The translations under genes and the position numbers were made by a program. Positions 36,939 through 46,560 of a DNA stretch of 64,000 nt are shown piece after piece. The notes below the pieces were generated by a model. The model did not search any database and had not been told where the DNA came from. It saw nothing but the letters and a program-made list of their open reading frames with translations. Source of the stretch: Dryococelus australis (Eukaryota > Arthropoda > Insecta > Phasmatodea > Phasmatidae); assembly GCA_029891345.1 (NCBI GenBank), contig CM056993.1, positions 106,135,300 through 106,199,299 of the forward strand. Reading direction: 5' to 3'. The stretch's first letter is position 1. Every line of letters starts with the position of its first letter.

Positions 36939-37923
36939 TTAAAGAAAGAAGAAAATATGTAAGTCTTCTCTAGAAAAAAACTTTTCAATTGTTTTAAACT
37001 TTGGATTTAAAGATAAACAGTGTCTTTTCGGGACAGGAGGACGAAAAACAGGAAAAGGTATACCAGGATATGAAGTGTTTCGAAAGGGAGGAGTGACAGG
37101 ACTGTAACATATTATCGGCGGAGATGCTGTGAAAGATGGTTGAGGAGGTGATTGTGCATCACTGAAAAAGTTCAAATATTCAGCAAGCTCAGAAAATAAC
37201 GACAGTTTCGGAAGAAGTAAGTTTCTACAGCTCAAGTCCATTAGTTCACAACATTTCCTCTGCTTCTCTGCATATTGTTTATCTTTTTTCGGCATTCGCA
37301 AATCTGGAACTTCAGCATACCTTGATGTAGAAGGTAAATCATGAAGCTGTGTTGAAGGGGCTGGAGGTGCTGGAGTCGTCATCGCAGGAGATAGTGCTGG
37401 AAGCATCAAGTGTGTCCTCAGAGGCGTCGCTTAGAGCGCCAGGATCATTATCACAGAAAATGGTGCTGGAAGCTCCAAGTTTGTCCTCGGGGGAGGTGCT
37501 AGGAGCGCCGGGACCGTCATCGAAAAGTTTTTGGCGCTGGAAGCACCAAGTCCATCCTCGGAGGTGGCGCTGGAGGTGCTGTTAGTGTCATCCCAGGAGA
37601 TGGCACTGGAAGCATCAAGTGTGTCCTCGGAGGTGGCGCTGGAGCACTGGGATCATCATCGCAGGAGAGGGCGCTGGAGGCAACAAGTCCGTCCTCGGAG
37701 GCGGTGCTGGGGGCGGCATTGGAGATGCCGATAACATCATCGCTCTCGCTGGAGGCAACATCGTCGCTCTCACTGGAGGTGGTGTAGGAGATGTTAACGG
37801 CTTTGGAGAAGCCAATGGAGTTAGCAGAACAGCATCAAGACTCAACCAATCATACTCCAGAAGCTCATCCTCGAGAGCTTGGGTAGACAAGCCTCTGAAG
37901 TATTCTTGGTAAAATTGCGGCAT
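36939..37923 (-). pseudogene. Unknown Pro/Ala-rich repeat protein (frameshifted)
   Basis: Minus strand, from an ATG at 37923 (MPQFYQEYFRGLSTQ) preceded by AGTATAACTTTTTTTTA. The N-terminal ~40 residues are acidic (ALEDELLEYDWLSLDAVL). Then come imperfect repeats of a Pro-rich unit (PPPRTDLLPPAPSPAMMIP; LPALSPAMTTPAPPAPS) over about 37370-37800, with at least two frame changes between 37380 and 37620. The C-terminal part (PKKDKQYAEKQRKCCELMDL, LFSELAEYLNFFSDA, then a Pro-rich tail to about residue 300) is open to 36939. I do not recognise the family. It lies 3 kb beyond the Maverick capsid block on the same strand and may be one of its late or accessory genes; that is inference. Confidence 0.5.
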
Positions 37924-39960
37924 TAAAAAAAAGTTATACTTTCCACGAACACTAAAGTCAAACACTAGAGGGGTGTAAAGGTTAAACCTCTGTATATACT
38001 AATTTTCAAACTCCCAGGTAAACACGCAGCAAGCGAGACTCATCCCCTCTCACAGAACCCTCTCCGCAGAAATACCCATCCCCTCCACACACATTTCCGT
38101 ATATTGGGTTGTATTGTAAGATCCAGAGCAAGAAAGGCATACCATTTTGTTAGGCCAAGTCTATGTGAAGGGGAAGGGCGGGAACGTGACTGATGCTGCT
38201 AGTCCTGGACAAGGATTCCCACACTCTCCTCAGCGGGGAAATTGTCGGTGCAGCAGGGAGCGGACTGTCGGGAAGTGGAAAAAATTTACGAGCTCGGCTA
38301 GAAATGTCACTGGTTTGCTGGACAATGCTTCCCTCACCCCGCTGTTCATTATCGACTCGCCTCTTTCACATGTTATCTCCTTCCATGAGTCCACTGGTCT
38401 CCCACGACTCATTTCATGCAGTTCCGACAGCCTTGCTCCTCGTGAACATCCCTCGCTCTCAAAACTCAAACATTGACATCTCGATGCAACTCCCTCGCCA
38501 CCGCTGTGTGAGCACTGTTTGTTACTCAATGGTCTCGCCGCCCGCATAATCTACCTACTTGACTCTACCCAGGAGACTTTCTACAAGCACGTTCAAACCA
38601 TATTTTGTAAAAAAAAAAAAAAACCTCATCATGGCTATGGGAAAGACTATTGTGCGGAAGACGATTCTCCATTTACACAAGTATTTACTGCGGTAAATAT
38701 TAACAAATTTTGTTATAAGTTATATTCCCTTAACTGATTTCACAGTAAAATAGTATTGTTTGGTCGAACAAGATATTATGGCAGTCATTAGGCTGAGTGA
38801 ATGAAAATTACGTATTTTGATCACGGAATACATACCAAGTAATTTTTTTTGTAATGGGTTTTTCAAGATAAATATGTAAAAAAAATTATTACAAACAAAT
38901 TACATCTTCCTCACACAAACATTTTGTAAAGTTATGACCATAGATTGATAAAGTAATAAATTTTATGTAAACAATGATGTACTCATTTCTTTAAGATATA
39001 TGGTCTCTTAAATGAAACGAAGTTTCAGTTTGAAATACAATTTATTATATTCCATTTTTTCAAACAAATATAACATTTATTTACGTATACAAAAATCACA
39101 TTTCTTCGTAGAGTATTTATTTACATAAACAAGCAATCTTCTTTATTCATTTAAGCAGTATGCTATGATGTAGTGAAGTTGATATCTGGAGACGATGCTG
39201 GTGTTAACATTTTAGTTAATGATGCAGGGAGCCGAACTTGGAATTCTCACAAATATGTGAAATAATTTTATTGTAGATAAATCGGTGATTCACTGACTTA
39301 GATTAGAAGATACACACATTCCTGAGGCGACTGGAGGGTTGACTCCCTTATTGAAGTTATCTTAGTTGAATTTATTATGTTACAGAGTGAAGAGAATTTG
39401 ATGGCTTGAGAGGTCTTGAGATCTGATGAGGGTGATGTGAGGTACTAGTGCTGGATTACACATCTTCTTATTGACACTAAGTTGGATTACTACCGACCAG
39501 CGGTGAACGGTCGGTATTGGGAGATATGCACAACCATTTTTTATATTAGTTGTAAAGTCCAGTCTTTACCACAAGCTCTAAATTCTTCAAGCCTGGATGT
39601 TAAGTAAGGTACTATGGTAGAGATATAAAGGCCACTAATATCTGTGGAATGTAGATAGGGAGAAATTTAGTTTGAAAATAGAAAGTTTCTGTAGAGGATT
39701 CCTCCGCTCTATTGGATTTCAGATATTTACAGGATATATTTACACTAAGAGATATTGGTCGAGGCGATGTTGTAGTTAAGTCTAGCAGAGACTTCCTACA
39801 CCCTGAGAAAAATCTTTGAAAGTCTATATCAGTATCTGTTTGGTCTTTACATATCCTAGTGTTTGTCAGTCTGCCTTGAAAAGCTGTACTTAGTTTTTTA
39901 TAATTGAGAGGTGACAAACTATTTTTCTATCAGTTAAAAAGTAATTTCAACTGTTGAACT
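37924..39960. other. Spacer, GC-richer block at 38150-38560
   Basis: Between 38150 and 38560 overlapping frames of about 105-118 codons are open on both strands and GC content is well above its surroundings, but no frame has a recognisable domain. A 12-base A-run is at 38610-38622. The 101-codon minus frame at 39612-39917 is unrecognised. Confidence 0.4.
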
Positions 39961-39964
39961 GATT

Positions 39965-40430
39965 GTGGAGCAGGTGGAGCAAGGTGTGGTGTTGGCTCAG
40001 GTTGTGGAACTTTCTGTGGAGCTGATTGAGGATCTATATGAGGAGCTGTCTGAGGAGCTGTGTGAGGAGCCTGAGGAGCTATGTGAGCAGCCTGAGGATC
40101 TGTGTGAGGAGCCTGAGAATCTGTGTGAGGAGCCTAAGGAATTGTTGAGGAACCTGAGGAGCTGCGTGAGGAGCTAGTGGTATACTCTGTTGAACTGATT
40201 GTGGAGCATATTGTTATGCAGTGTTGCAAAATTTATGATGTCTCATAAAATTATCACTCCGAGAAAACTTTTTCGAGCAGAAATCACACTGAAACTGCAT
40301 TCTTGAATTTTTTGTTCCACAAGTCGTTCGTCCATGCCATTGTAAGTTCCTCAGAACTGAAATGTTTTACCACAAACGCAACACAGCAAAGCCACCATTG
40401 CTTCCATACTCTTCCAAGTCTAGAATGGAA
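39965..40430 (-). pseudogene. Zinc-finger plus Ala/Pro/Gln-rich repeat protein (broken)
   Basis: Minus strand. About 40400-40370 encodes LCCVCGKTF, a first finger start, which then runs into a stop; a second, complete finger follows at about 40300-40225 with CDFCSKKFSRSDNFMRHH then KFC (C-x2-C-x12-H then H/C). Downstream the DNA is a tandem series of GCTCCTCACACAG/GCTCCTCAGGCT units which, in the frame of the second finger, gives AP-H/Q-rich repeats (SIPLAPHAAPQVPQQ). A TAA lies just after the finger and further frame changes occur. Small zinc-finger proteins are common in insect Mavericks/Polintons; membership here rests on position beside the capsid genes and shared strand. Confidence 0.55.
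39970..40175. repeat. Tandem ~21/24-bp units (GAGCCTGAGGA...)
   Basis: Plus-strand units such as GTGTGAGGAGCCTGAGGAGC repeat about eight times with drift. They underlie the Ala/Pro-rich part of the minus-strand zinc-finger gene; the plus-strand Glu-rich frame (CEEPEELCEQPEDL...) is the shadow. Confidence 0.8.
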
Positions 40431-41164
40431 CAGAAAGGTTGCAACCTTTTTATAGGTACATAAAAGGAAGTGCAAAATGCAAGAAATAGTTAAATTCTAT
40501 GAATTGTAAATACATTTATGTATTAAATCGCTTTCAAAACTTTATTGCTAAATGTATGTAACTAATATTACACAGTCAGAATATGGGAATATTACAATTA
40601 ATGCATTTGTAAAGTCAGAAAAACACAAAAAAAGTAGTTTAAAAACATTTATTTCGCTACAAAGTATGTTTTTATAAAAATATTTTATTACAAAAACACA
40701 CATTTACATAATATCTTCCATTTGAAAATATTTGTAGTATTTCCAACTATTTGATTGTCTTTCAGTAGTATTATAAATTCTGGTAAAAGGGCGAAAACAT
40801 TTCTTCGATGTTAAACAGAACATTTTGTTAGATCTGGATAAGGTATTAACTCAATACAATTTTTCACACTCTAATGGATATTTTTGAAATGAAACAAACA
40901 AACAAGAGTTCCACAGACGTAAATAGCAGTTGAATGGGGAAAAACTTGTTTACAAAAACAACAAAACTGTTACTTTCCAGAACAAAGTAGAAATGGTTTG
41001 TTCCAACCTGCTAATAACTTGCTGATATTTACTTTACATGTTTATTTCTGTATGCACGAGCACATGACCTCGTTCTTGTATTGATCCATCTATACAAACT
41101 AGTGTATTACATACAACCAAGTACTTTTACATACTAAATTCCACTCATCCCATATAATTACATA

Positions 41165-41548
41165 TCACTCATATAATATACACTGGTGACTCAGGGGAGA
41201 ATCATCATAATCTGATTCAACCCAGTCAGACATCAATGACCATTTTAGCATTAATTTAGAATTTTCCTCTGCAGAAAAAAACGTTGAATTAGATCCGTAC
41301 GTTTTACATAATTGTTTGAATGATGGGCAATTGTATTGTTTTTGAATATGTATTTGCTCAACTCTACATACATATATTTCACAATAATTTAAGTATTTCT
41401 TGCAAATTTCTTCAATATTCTTATACTCCATAGACCAAATTTCCCAGATTAAACTATGGTGGTGTTTGCTTACCCATATATTTCTTTTTTTGTATAGATA
41501 TTTCCAGTGGAATGGTGATATTGAAGCTGAATACCATTGTGTGTTCTT
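41165..41548 (-). CDS. Unknown Maverick-associated ORF
   Basis: Minus strand, directly after the major capsid gene. The frame is open from 41548; the first ATG is at 41431 (MEYKNIEEICKKYL), giving 88 residues, but the codons upstream (NTQWYSASISPFHWKYLYK) also look coding, so the N-terminus may be lost or spliced. The product is rich in Cys, Tyr and Lys with an acidic C-terminal stretch (DWVESDYDDSP). No domain recognised. The ~100-bp gap from the capsid stop and same strand suggest it belongs to the same late transcription block. Confidence 0.45.
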   Translation of the reverse strand, partial: KNTQWYSASISPFHWKYLYKKRNIWVSKHHHSLIWEIWSMEYKNIEEICKKYLNYCEIYVCRVEQIHIQKQYNCPSFKQLCKTYGSNSTFFSAEENSKLMLKWSLMSDWVESDYDDSPLSHQCILYE

Positions 41549-41653
41549 CTATATCAGTAACAGCCAATTCTTTAATGATGCATTTTTCTGGGGCTTGAAA
41601 TCCTTGCACATTGCAAAAAATCTCGACAGAATCATGTCCTGTTGCCTACTGAC

Positions 41654-42838
41654 TCAAGTCATTATCTTCACTAGCTTATCTCTTATGTTGTAACTCGCTA
41701 ATCTATTGTTAATTATCAACATATAAGCTTGCATATTTGCCAAAATTGGTGTATTTGCAATGCTCTCAATTCGTGAATCAAATATGGTATTGGTAATTGC
41801 ATCATCTTGCTTGCTTACATGAAATACAAATAACGTTCCTCTCGCTTTAAATGATTCAGGTTCTAGAATCGGTGAGCTCATTTTGTTATAAGACATTTCC
41901 TGGAACATTGAGTACATATTGTAGCAAATAAGGAATTCCCCATTTCCAAAGGTCACATTTAAATCGGTATAAGGATAAGCTTGACTGTTTAGATACAGTT
42001 TAATATTTTTATATCACAATTATTTAATACTGATATATCAGTTTTTAAATTGTTTTGTCGCTTTATTTGAAAACAAATAACTACAAATCGAGGTTTATCA
42101 GATGAAAAACTTGATTTCACATTCCAAATTACTTTTTGTGATGTCGGTAGATCTCGAAATGTCTCCAAAGCCCACGACCTGTACGAAAATCTAGATTCTT
42201 CCCTTTTCGATGTGTTTCAAAAACTTTACATGTTTACGAGTATTAATTTCAATATGTGGAATTAGCCATTCTACACTGTTTAATTCAAATGTTACACCTT
42301 CCTCATTGTTAGCCATGTTGTGTATAGCATTCACATGCATGTTACCAAATAGAATAACTAATTCATGTTTAGCATTTAATATTACATGTTTATAGTCTTT
42401 AGCAAAACCAAAGCCATCCTTAATGATATAACACCTTTGTATTATCTGACTGGGTTTATTTGTAGTGTAACATTATTAGCATTGCTCCATCCAGCCATAA
42501 GCCCTGTATAAAGATCATTTACAGTTCCCAAGAGAAAGCTCTTTCTCATGGAAGTAATTCCAACATCTAGTGTTTGATCGATTTCCACTCCATTGAGCAG
42601 ATATGCAATTCTATCGATTAAATGAAGTATTCCACTTCTCATAATTCCTGTAGTTCCTGGAATATATGTATCGGCTGTCTTTGTAATTGTTCCTCTAAAC
42701 CTTAAACATGATTTCGATGGTAATGTGTAAATATTGTGATTTTGTATAGCAATCCTTATTTCCGAAGGAAATGTGTACAGACCTGCTCGGAATTGTTCAT
42801 ACACATGTATTTCGGTATTGTTGATTGCATTTTCTTAA
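41654..42838 (-). pseudogene. Major capsid protein (hexon-like, double jelly-roll), three frameshifts
   Basis: Minus strand, about 395 codons, the usual length for Maverick hexons. N-terminal part (42838-42442): EIRIAIQNHNIYTLPSKS and LIDRIAYLLNGVEID, matching the family's first jelly-roll. Middle (about 42425-42200): FAKDYKHVILNAKHEL, VEWLIPHIEI. Then RSWALETFRDLP, QKVIWNVKSS and KPRFVVICFQIKR, the conserved hinge into the second jelly-roll; C-terminal part (42000-41654): LNSQAYPYTDLNV, CYNMYSMFQE, AYMLIINNRL. Frame changes fall near 42430, 42190 and 42000. The start is unclear: an in-frame TAA precedes 42838 and no ATG lies at the family position. In living relatives this forms the main capsid shell in the nucleus. 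Confidence 0.88.
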
Positions 42839-42850
42839 GAGATTGGTTCT

Positions 42851-43111
42851 TCAACAATAAGTATGACTTTCATTTATATTAATGGTATATCCTAATTCCT
42901 TTAAAAACAATTTGTTGGCCTGTATTAACTTTACAGGTAATTTGTTTTGAAATGATTGTTTTATTCTTCTGTTTATGTCTTTTAATAGTTGCTTTCTTCG
43001 AAATACATTTTTTTTTAGAAACAAAGTTTTTAAATTAAGCACCTCCTTTACTAGAGTATTGACTGTTATACACAATACCCATTTTGATTGAAATAAACAA
43101 TAAATGCACAT
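42851..43111 (-). CDS. Small basic ORF between penton-like and capsid genes
   Basis: Minus strand, 86 codons, ATG at 43111 just downstream of a TATATAAAC box (CTATATAAACATG). The N-terminal half is hydrophobic (CLFQSKWVLCITVNTLV); the second half is basic (KKNVFRRKQLLKDINRRIKQ) and ends in a compact domain (LIQANKLFLKELGYTI). No lesion. I do not recognise it. Its position between two capsid genes on the same strand and only ~17 bp from the penton-like stop suggests a small virion or accessory protein. Confidence 0.5.
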   Translation of the reverse strand: MCIYCLFQSKWVLCITVNTLVKEVLNLKTLFLKKNVFRRKQLLKDINRRIKQSFQNKLPVKLIQANKLFLKELGYTININESHTYC

Positions 43112-43128
43112 GTTTATATAGTTTATTT

Positions 43129-43788
43129 CTAATGTAACTGAACGGTAATTTCTTTGTTTCTAAAATTAATCAGTTTACCATCTTGATCGACAATTTTAAC
43201 AACTAATTCATCCACTCGATTAACTATTACTGGAAGATATATCAACGAATTCAGTTTTTCTATTATTTTGTATCCTCGTGCCACAGCACACGTGTTTTCA
43301 TGTATTGTATTTGTCGGTTTTCCATTCAAATATGATCCGCCTACCATATTAACATTTATATGACATACATTAACAGACAATATATTAACCTGTTTTGATG
43401 ATTCATGAAATTGATTAGCTGAATATAGTCTCCTTTTATACCCTAACATATTTACAATTGAATAGTCTTCTGTGAAATCGATATCGAAATTACTATACAT
43501 CATACTCATTAACTTATTTGGATTTCCACATAATCAGAGTTGTACATTTTCAGGTAATGTCGTTTTAATGACCGTTTCCAAATTTTCCACCTAATAGGAT
43601 TCGACCGGTATCACAATCTGATACGGTTTTTCACCATTGTTGAACGTAAATGATTGGTTATCTATAATGATGTTTGGTATGCTGTTGTAAGTGACAAATT
43701 TGATTAGACTTATTTGCCATTGTCCTTCTAACTCCAAAGCTGGGAAATATTGCGACGCATTTCCACTTAATGTCAATGTAATTGACAT
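43129..43788 (-). pseudogene. Penton-like minor capsid protein, two nonsense codons
   Basis: Minus strand, one continuous frame of 219 codons broken only by TAG at 43591-43593 and TGA at 43534-43536. The N-terminus (MSITLTLSGNASQYFPALEL then NSIPNIIIDNQSF and YQIVIPVESY) is the conserved start of the Maverick/adintovirus penton-like jelly-roll protein; the C-terminal part carries IVNMLGYKRRLY, HINVNMVGGSYLNGKPTNTI and YLPVIVNRVDELVVKIVDQD, also conserved. Family role: vertex (penton) protein of the virion. A full-length frame with two stops and no indel suggests recent loss of function. Confidence 0.88.
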
Positions 43789-44181
43789 ATTACTAAATGG
43801 TTTACTAATACATTGACTTATATATCCTATTTTTAGTCAAAAAGCATAAACATAAATTGCCACAGTCGATTGTATTTGGTAATTGTTCAATTTTGTAATT
43901 GTATATTAATTGCATAGTTTTCAAATAATTGCATATTTAAATTGGAGGACGTAAATAGCCAGAACTGCAGTAAAACAATTATTGATATACGTTTTTAATT
44001 AATGCAAACCAATGTGTCTCTTCGTTTTGTTTCGAATCTATATTATCACTCATACATTCACAATGGTTTGATTTCTTTGGGAATTAGTCTCTCATATACA
44101 CACCTCATAAATAGGGAATATCCAGTTTCTTTACAAATATATTAATGTCTTTGTTTGTTAATGCACATTTTGAAAGACTAT

Positions 44182-44645
44182 TTAGGTCTTTCTGCATTTT
44201 TTCCATGTTTGGAGTTTACTACTTGATTTACTTGATTTAGCAAGAGCAGAGCCTAAAATGCCGCCTATTAAAGCTCCAAGAGCTGAAAATGCTGGAAATA
44301 TGAATGGTAACATTCCACCTTTCTTGGTTTTTCGTATAGCTTGGCGTTTTATGCCCAAGCCTCTTTTCACCTTCCCCCGCATAACTTTGTCAACGACCCA
44401 GGCTCCTAGCTTTTCACCAGTCGATGAAGATGGATTCTTCCTTATATTTGCTGCTTTATGGACTAGAACTGTATCTGCTATATGTCTTTCTTTCAAATCG
44501 TTTCTCGATCATAAACTATATTGTGTTCTTTACACGCGTAATCCAAACGTTTTGCAAGCTTAGTTCCAAGACTGCAATAATTGTATTTATTAATCAATGT
44601 ATTCAATACACCATGTCCTTTTTTTATACATTTAGTACGTGGCAT
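44182..44645 (-). pseudogene. PLA2-like domain / minor capsid protein, one frameshift
   Basis: Minus strand, ATG at 44645-44643. Residues ~24-45 show the PLA2-like core of parvovirus VP1u/Polinton type: NYCSLGTKLAKRL and ACKEHNIVYDRE. The catalytic His is present, but the usual Asp after it (HD) is Asn. A frameshift near 44500-44510 separates this from DLKERHIADTVLVHKAA; the remainder has a Lys/Arg-rich stretch (KRGLGIKRQAIRKTKKGG) and a Gly/Ala hydrophobic segment (LPFIFPAFSALGALIGGILG) typical of adintovirus virion core/membrane-active proteins. In relatives this fusion is a virion component thought to act on membranes during entry. Divergent from the ATPase gene. Confidence 0.8.
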
Positions 44646-44794
44646 TGTTTTCAACTGAATACGAACCTATATATAGACCTGCATTAATAATTTTACGTTA
44701 GTATGTTACCTAATACTATAGAAATGAAGGTTATAAAACAAAATGTTCACCTACCGGTAATTGTAAATACAAAAGAAAATGTAATTGAACAGAA
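44646..44794. promoter_or_regulatory. Divergent promoter region between PLA2-like and ATPase genes
   Basis: 149 bp between the two start codons. The palindrome CTATATATAG at 44667-44676 sits 22 bp upstream of the minus-strand ATG and could serve as TATA box in either direction. On the plus strand an in-frame TGA (44786) precedes the ATG at 44795, which fixes the earliest ATPase start. Confidence 0.55.
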
Positions 44795-45412
44795 ATGTGG
44801 TATCTTTTACCTCCAAATATACAGTGTACAATAAGTGGTCCTTCTTCATGTGGAAAAACTTGTGTTATTATGTCACTGTTGGAACATCCAAATGGACATA
44901 AATTTGAAGACATACATGTGTTTTCAAAAACAATACAACGAGAGAAATATCAATGATTAGCGAGCATTTTGTCATTAATTAACGAGAAGCGATATTTCCC
45001 TTTTACAAATAAAGAAAAAAATTTAGCACCGAATGAAGCATTAGTCAATTCCATGTATATTTTTGACGATGTTTGGTGTGAACTGCAGGATGAAATACAG
45101 CAATACTTTAGTTTTGGTCGACATTCAAATGTCCATTGTTTTTATCTATCACAAAGTTACGCATGTATACAAAAACATAATTTGTACAATATTGCAAATA
45201 TGTTAATTGTGTTTAAAATGGACAATATGAATCTGCAACATATTTACAATGATCAAATTTTAGGCCATATGACATTTACAAAGTTTAATGTTATGTGTTT
45301 TTACTGTTGGAAAAACAAGTATGGTTTTCTGGTAATTATACCACCTCCTCCCTTATATAAAGAAATATATAGGTCTGGATTTGACAGTTTTTTACTTCCC
45401 AGCGAAGAATAA
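44795..45412 (+). pseudogene. FtsK/HerA-type genome-packaging ATPase, one nonsense codon
   Basis: Plus strand, ATG at 44795 (MWYLLPPNIQCTI), 205 codons. Walker A is GPSSCGKT (44837-44860); Walker B is MYIFDDV (about 45055-45075) followed by GRHSNVHCFYLSQSYA, the sensor-type segment conserved in Maverick and adintovirus ATPases, then NMLIVFKMDNMNLQHIY and CWKNKYGFLVI near the C-terminus. The only lesion is an in-frame TGA at 44954-44956, between the two Walker boxes, so the ancestral product can no longer be made full-length without readthrough. Family role: pumps genome DNA into the capsid. Confidence 0.9.
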
Positions 45413-45559
45413 TGTGTATTTCAAAGTTCGGACTTAGCAGATTAAATGCAATCATTACAATACCTGTTTAGCGAGAAATTGGGATAGGAATTATGATTTG
45501 AATGGACATATATTAGGTAATGTGGGTATGGCTGTGAAAGATAGGTAAATAAACGTTAT
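45413..45559. other. Short gap, possible decayed finger remnant
   Basis: One frame gives CNHYNTCLARNWDRNYDLNGH, faintly like a C2H2 finger with a wrong Cys spacing. I do not call a gene. Confidence 0.25.
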
Positions 45560-45721
45560 ATGGAAGACTTAAACACCATTACACTAAACGTATTTAAATT
45601 GCAATCGACTAATATACAAGAGAAATTAATAAACATAATTGAAACTATTACAAAAGTGTCTTCTAATATTAGTTGTATTTCAGAAATCTTGGCAAATGTG
45701 AACACAGATAACCGCACATGA
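45560..45721 (+). CDS. Small Maverick ORF, 53 aa
   Basis: Plus strand, ATG at 45560 (MEDLNTITLNVFKLQST), stop TGA at 45719-45721. The sequence is a run of heptad-like Ile/Leu/Val spacing (QEKLINIIETITKVSSNISC), so a short coiled coil is likely. It follows the ATPase by ~150 bp on the same strand. Short coiled-coil ORFs are frequent in these elements, but no specific family is recognised and chance cannot be excluded at this size. Confidence 0.4.
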   Translation: MEDLNTITLNVFKLQSTNIQEKLINIIETITKVSSNISCISEILANVNTDNRT

Positions 45722-46434
45722 CGAACTTCTGCCGTCTGAAGTAAGGTTCACCACAAACCAATCATGTGATAACTATACTACAAAATCTGGAAACTAGAAC
45801 AAACAAGCATTTAGAAAATTTAAAAATGTAATTAATGGAATGGTAAGCACTACGCTTACAAAACCATTTGATACACAAATATTACACACATAACACGTTA
45901 CTTCCTCCAACCACCATGTTGAATGTTGGTGACCATAAACTCAACCCAAATGACCTTGAACTCTGAAAATCAAGAAAAAATGAAGAAAAATAACGAAACA
46001 GTAAAAAAATTAAACTCCTTATGTGAAAAACCAAGTTGGATCTGTGTGACCATAAAAGTTCGATTCTCGCAAAGAGCAAACATAGCATACCATCTCCCCA
46101 ATTACCACCACCGCCAATATACCTCACATCGCATTACTTCCTTCGCCGTTTTACTTACCATAGCTCAGCCGCCATTAACATCCACCAGCCCTTCAACTGT
46201 CTCGCCCCCCCCCCCCCTCCTGCACCAAATAAACCCCAATAACAAACGAAAGCTCGTCCCCTCACCATCCACCAACCACACAATTCTCCAACCCTTCCCC
46301 CTCCCCGGCTCCTTCACTAAACGAAACCCCAATCGGTTCCTGAAGAGACGTAACTCTACAACAAGACTGACTTTTGCCAAGACCAATTCCTGCAGAAATG
46401 GCTAGAACAGTGGACAAGACCTACACACCATACT
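45722..46434. other. Spacer with C-rich tract
   Basis: Pyrimidine-rich from 46090 to 46330 with a 13-base C run at 46206-46218. The open frames across it (Pro/Ser/Thr-rich) are compositional. Confidence 0.5.
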
Positions 46435-46560
46435 AAAGGCTTTTTACGGTAAAGTGAGCACTTTTGAAAGCCCTCTCATTTGAAATAATACTCAATAAAT
46501 ATATTTGATTTTAGTTTTAGATGTGGTATTGAAACGAGCACAATGAAAATAGCATTCTGT
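46435..46560 (+). mobile_element. TA-MITE copy 9, truncated (subfamily B)
   Basis: Starts AAAGGCTTTTTACGGTAAAG, then TGAGCACTTTTGAAAGCCCT and CTCAATAAATATATTTGATT. The right terminus is absent; similarity fades around 46560. Confidence 0.75.

Noticed and set aside
37349-37912. Plus-strand Ser/Glu/Ala-rich repeat frames
   Set aside because: They are antisense to the Pro-rich minus-strand repeats, which have a better start context and non-repeat ends.
45423-45560. C2H2 finger after the ATPase gene
   Set aside because: Cys-Cys spacing is five residues and the His pair is incomplete.
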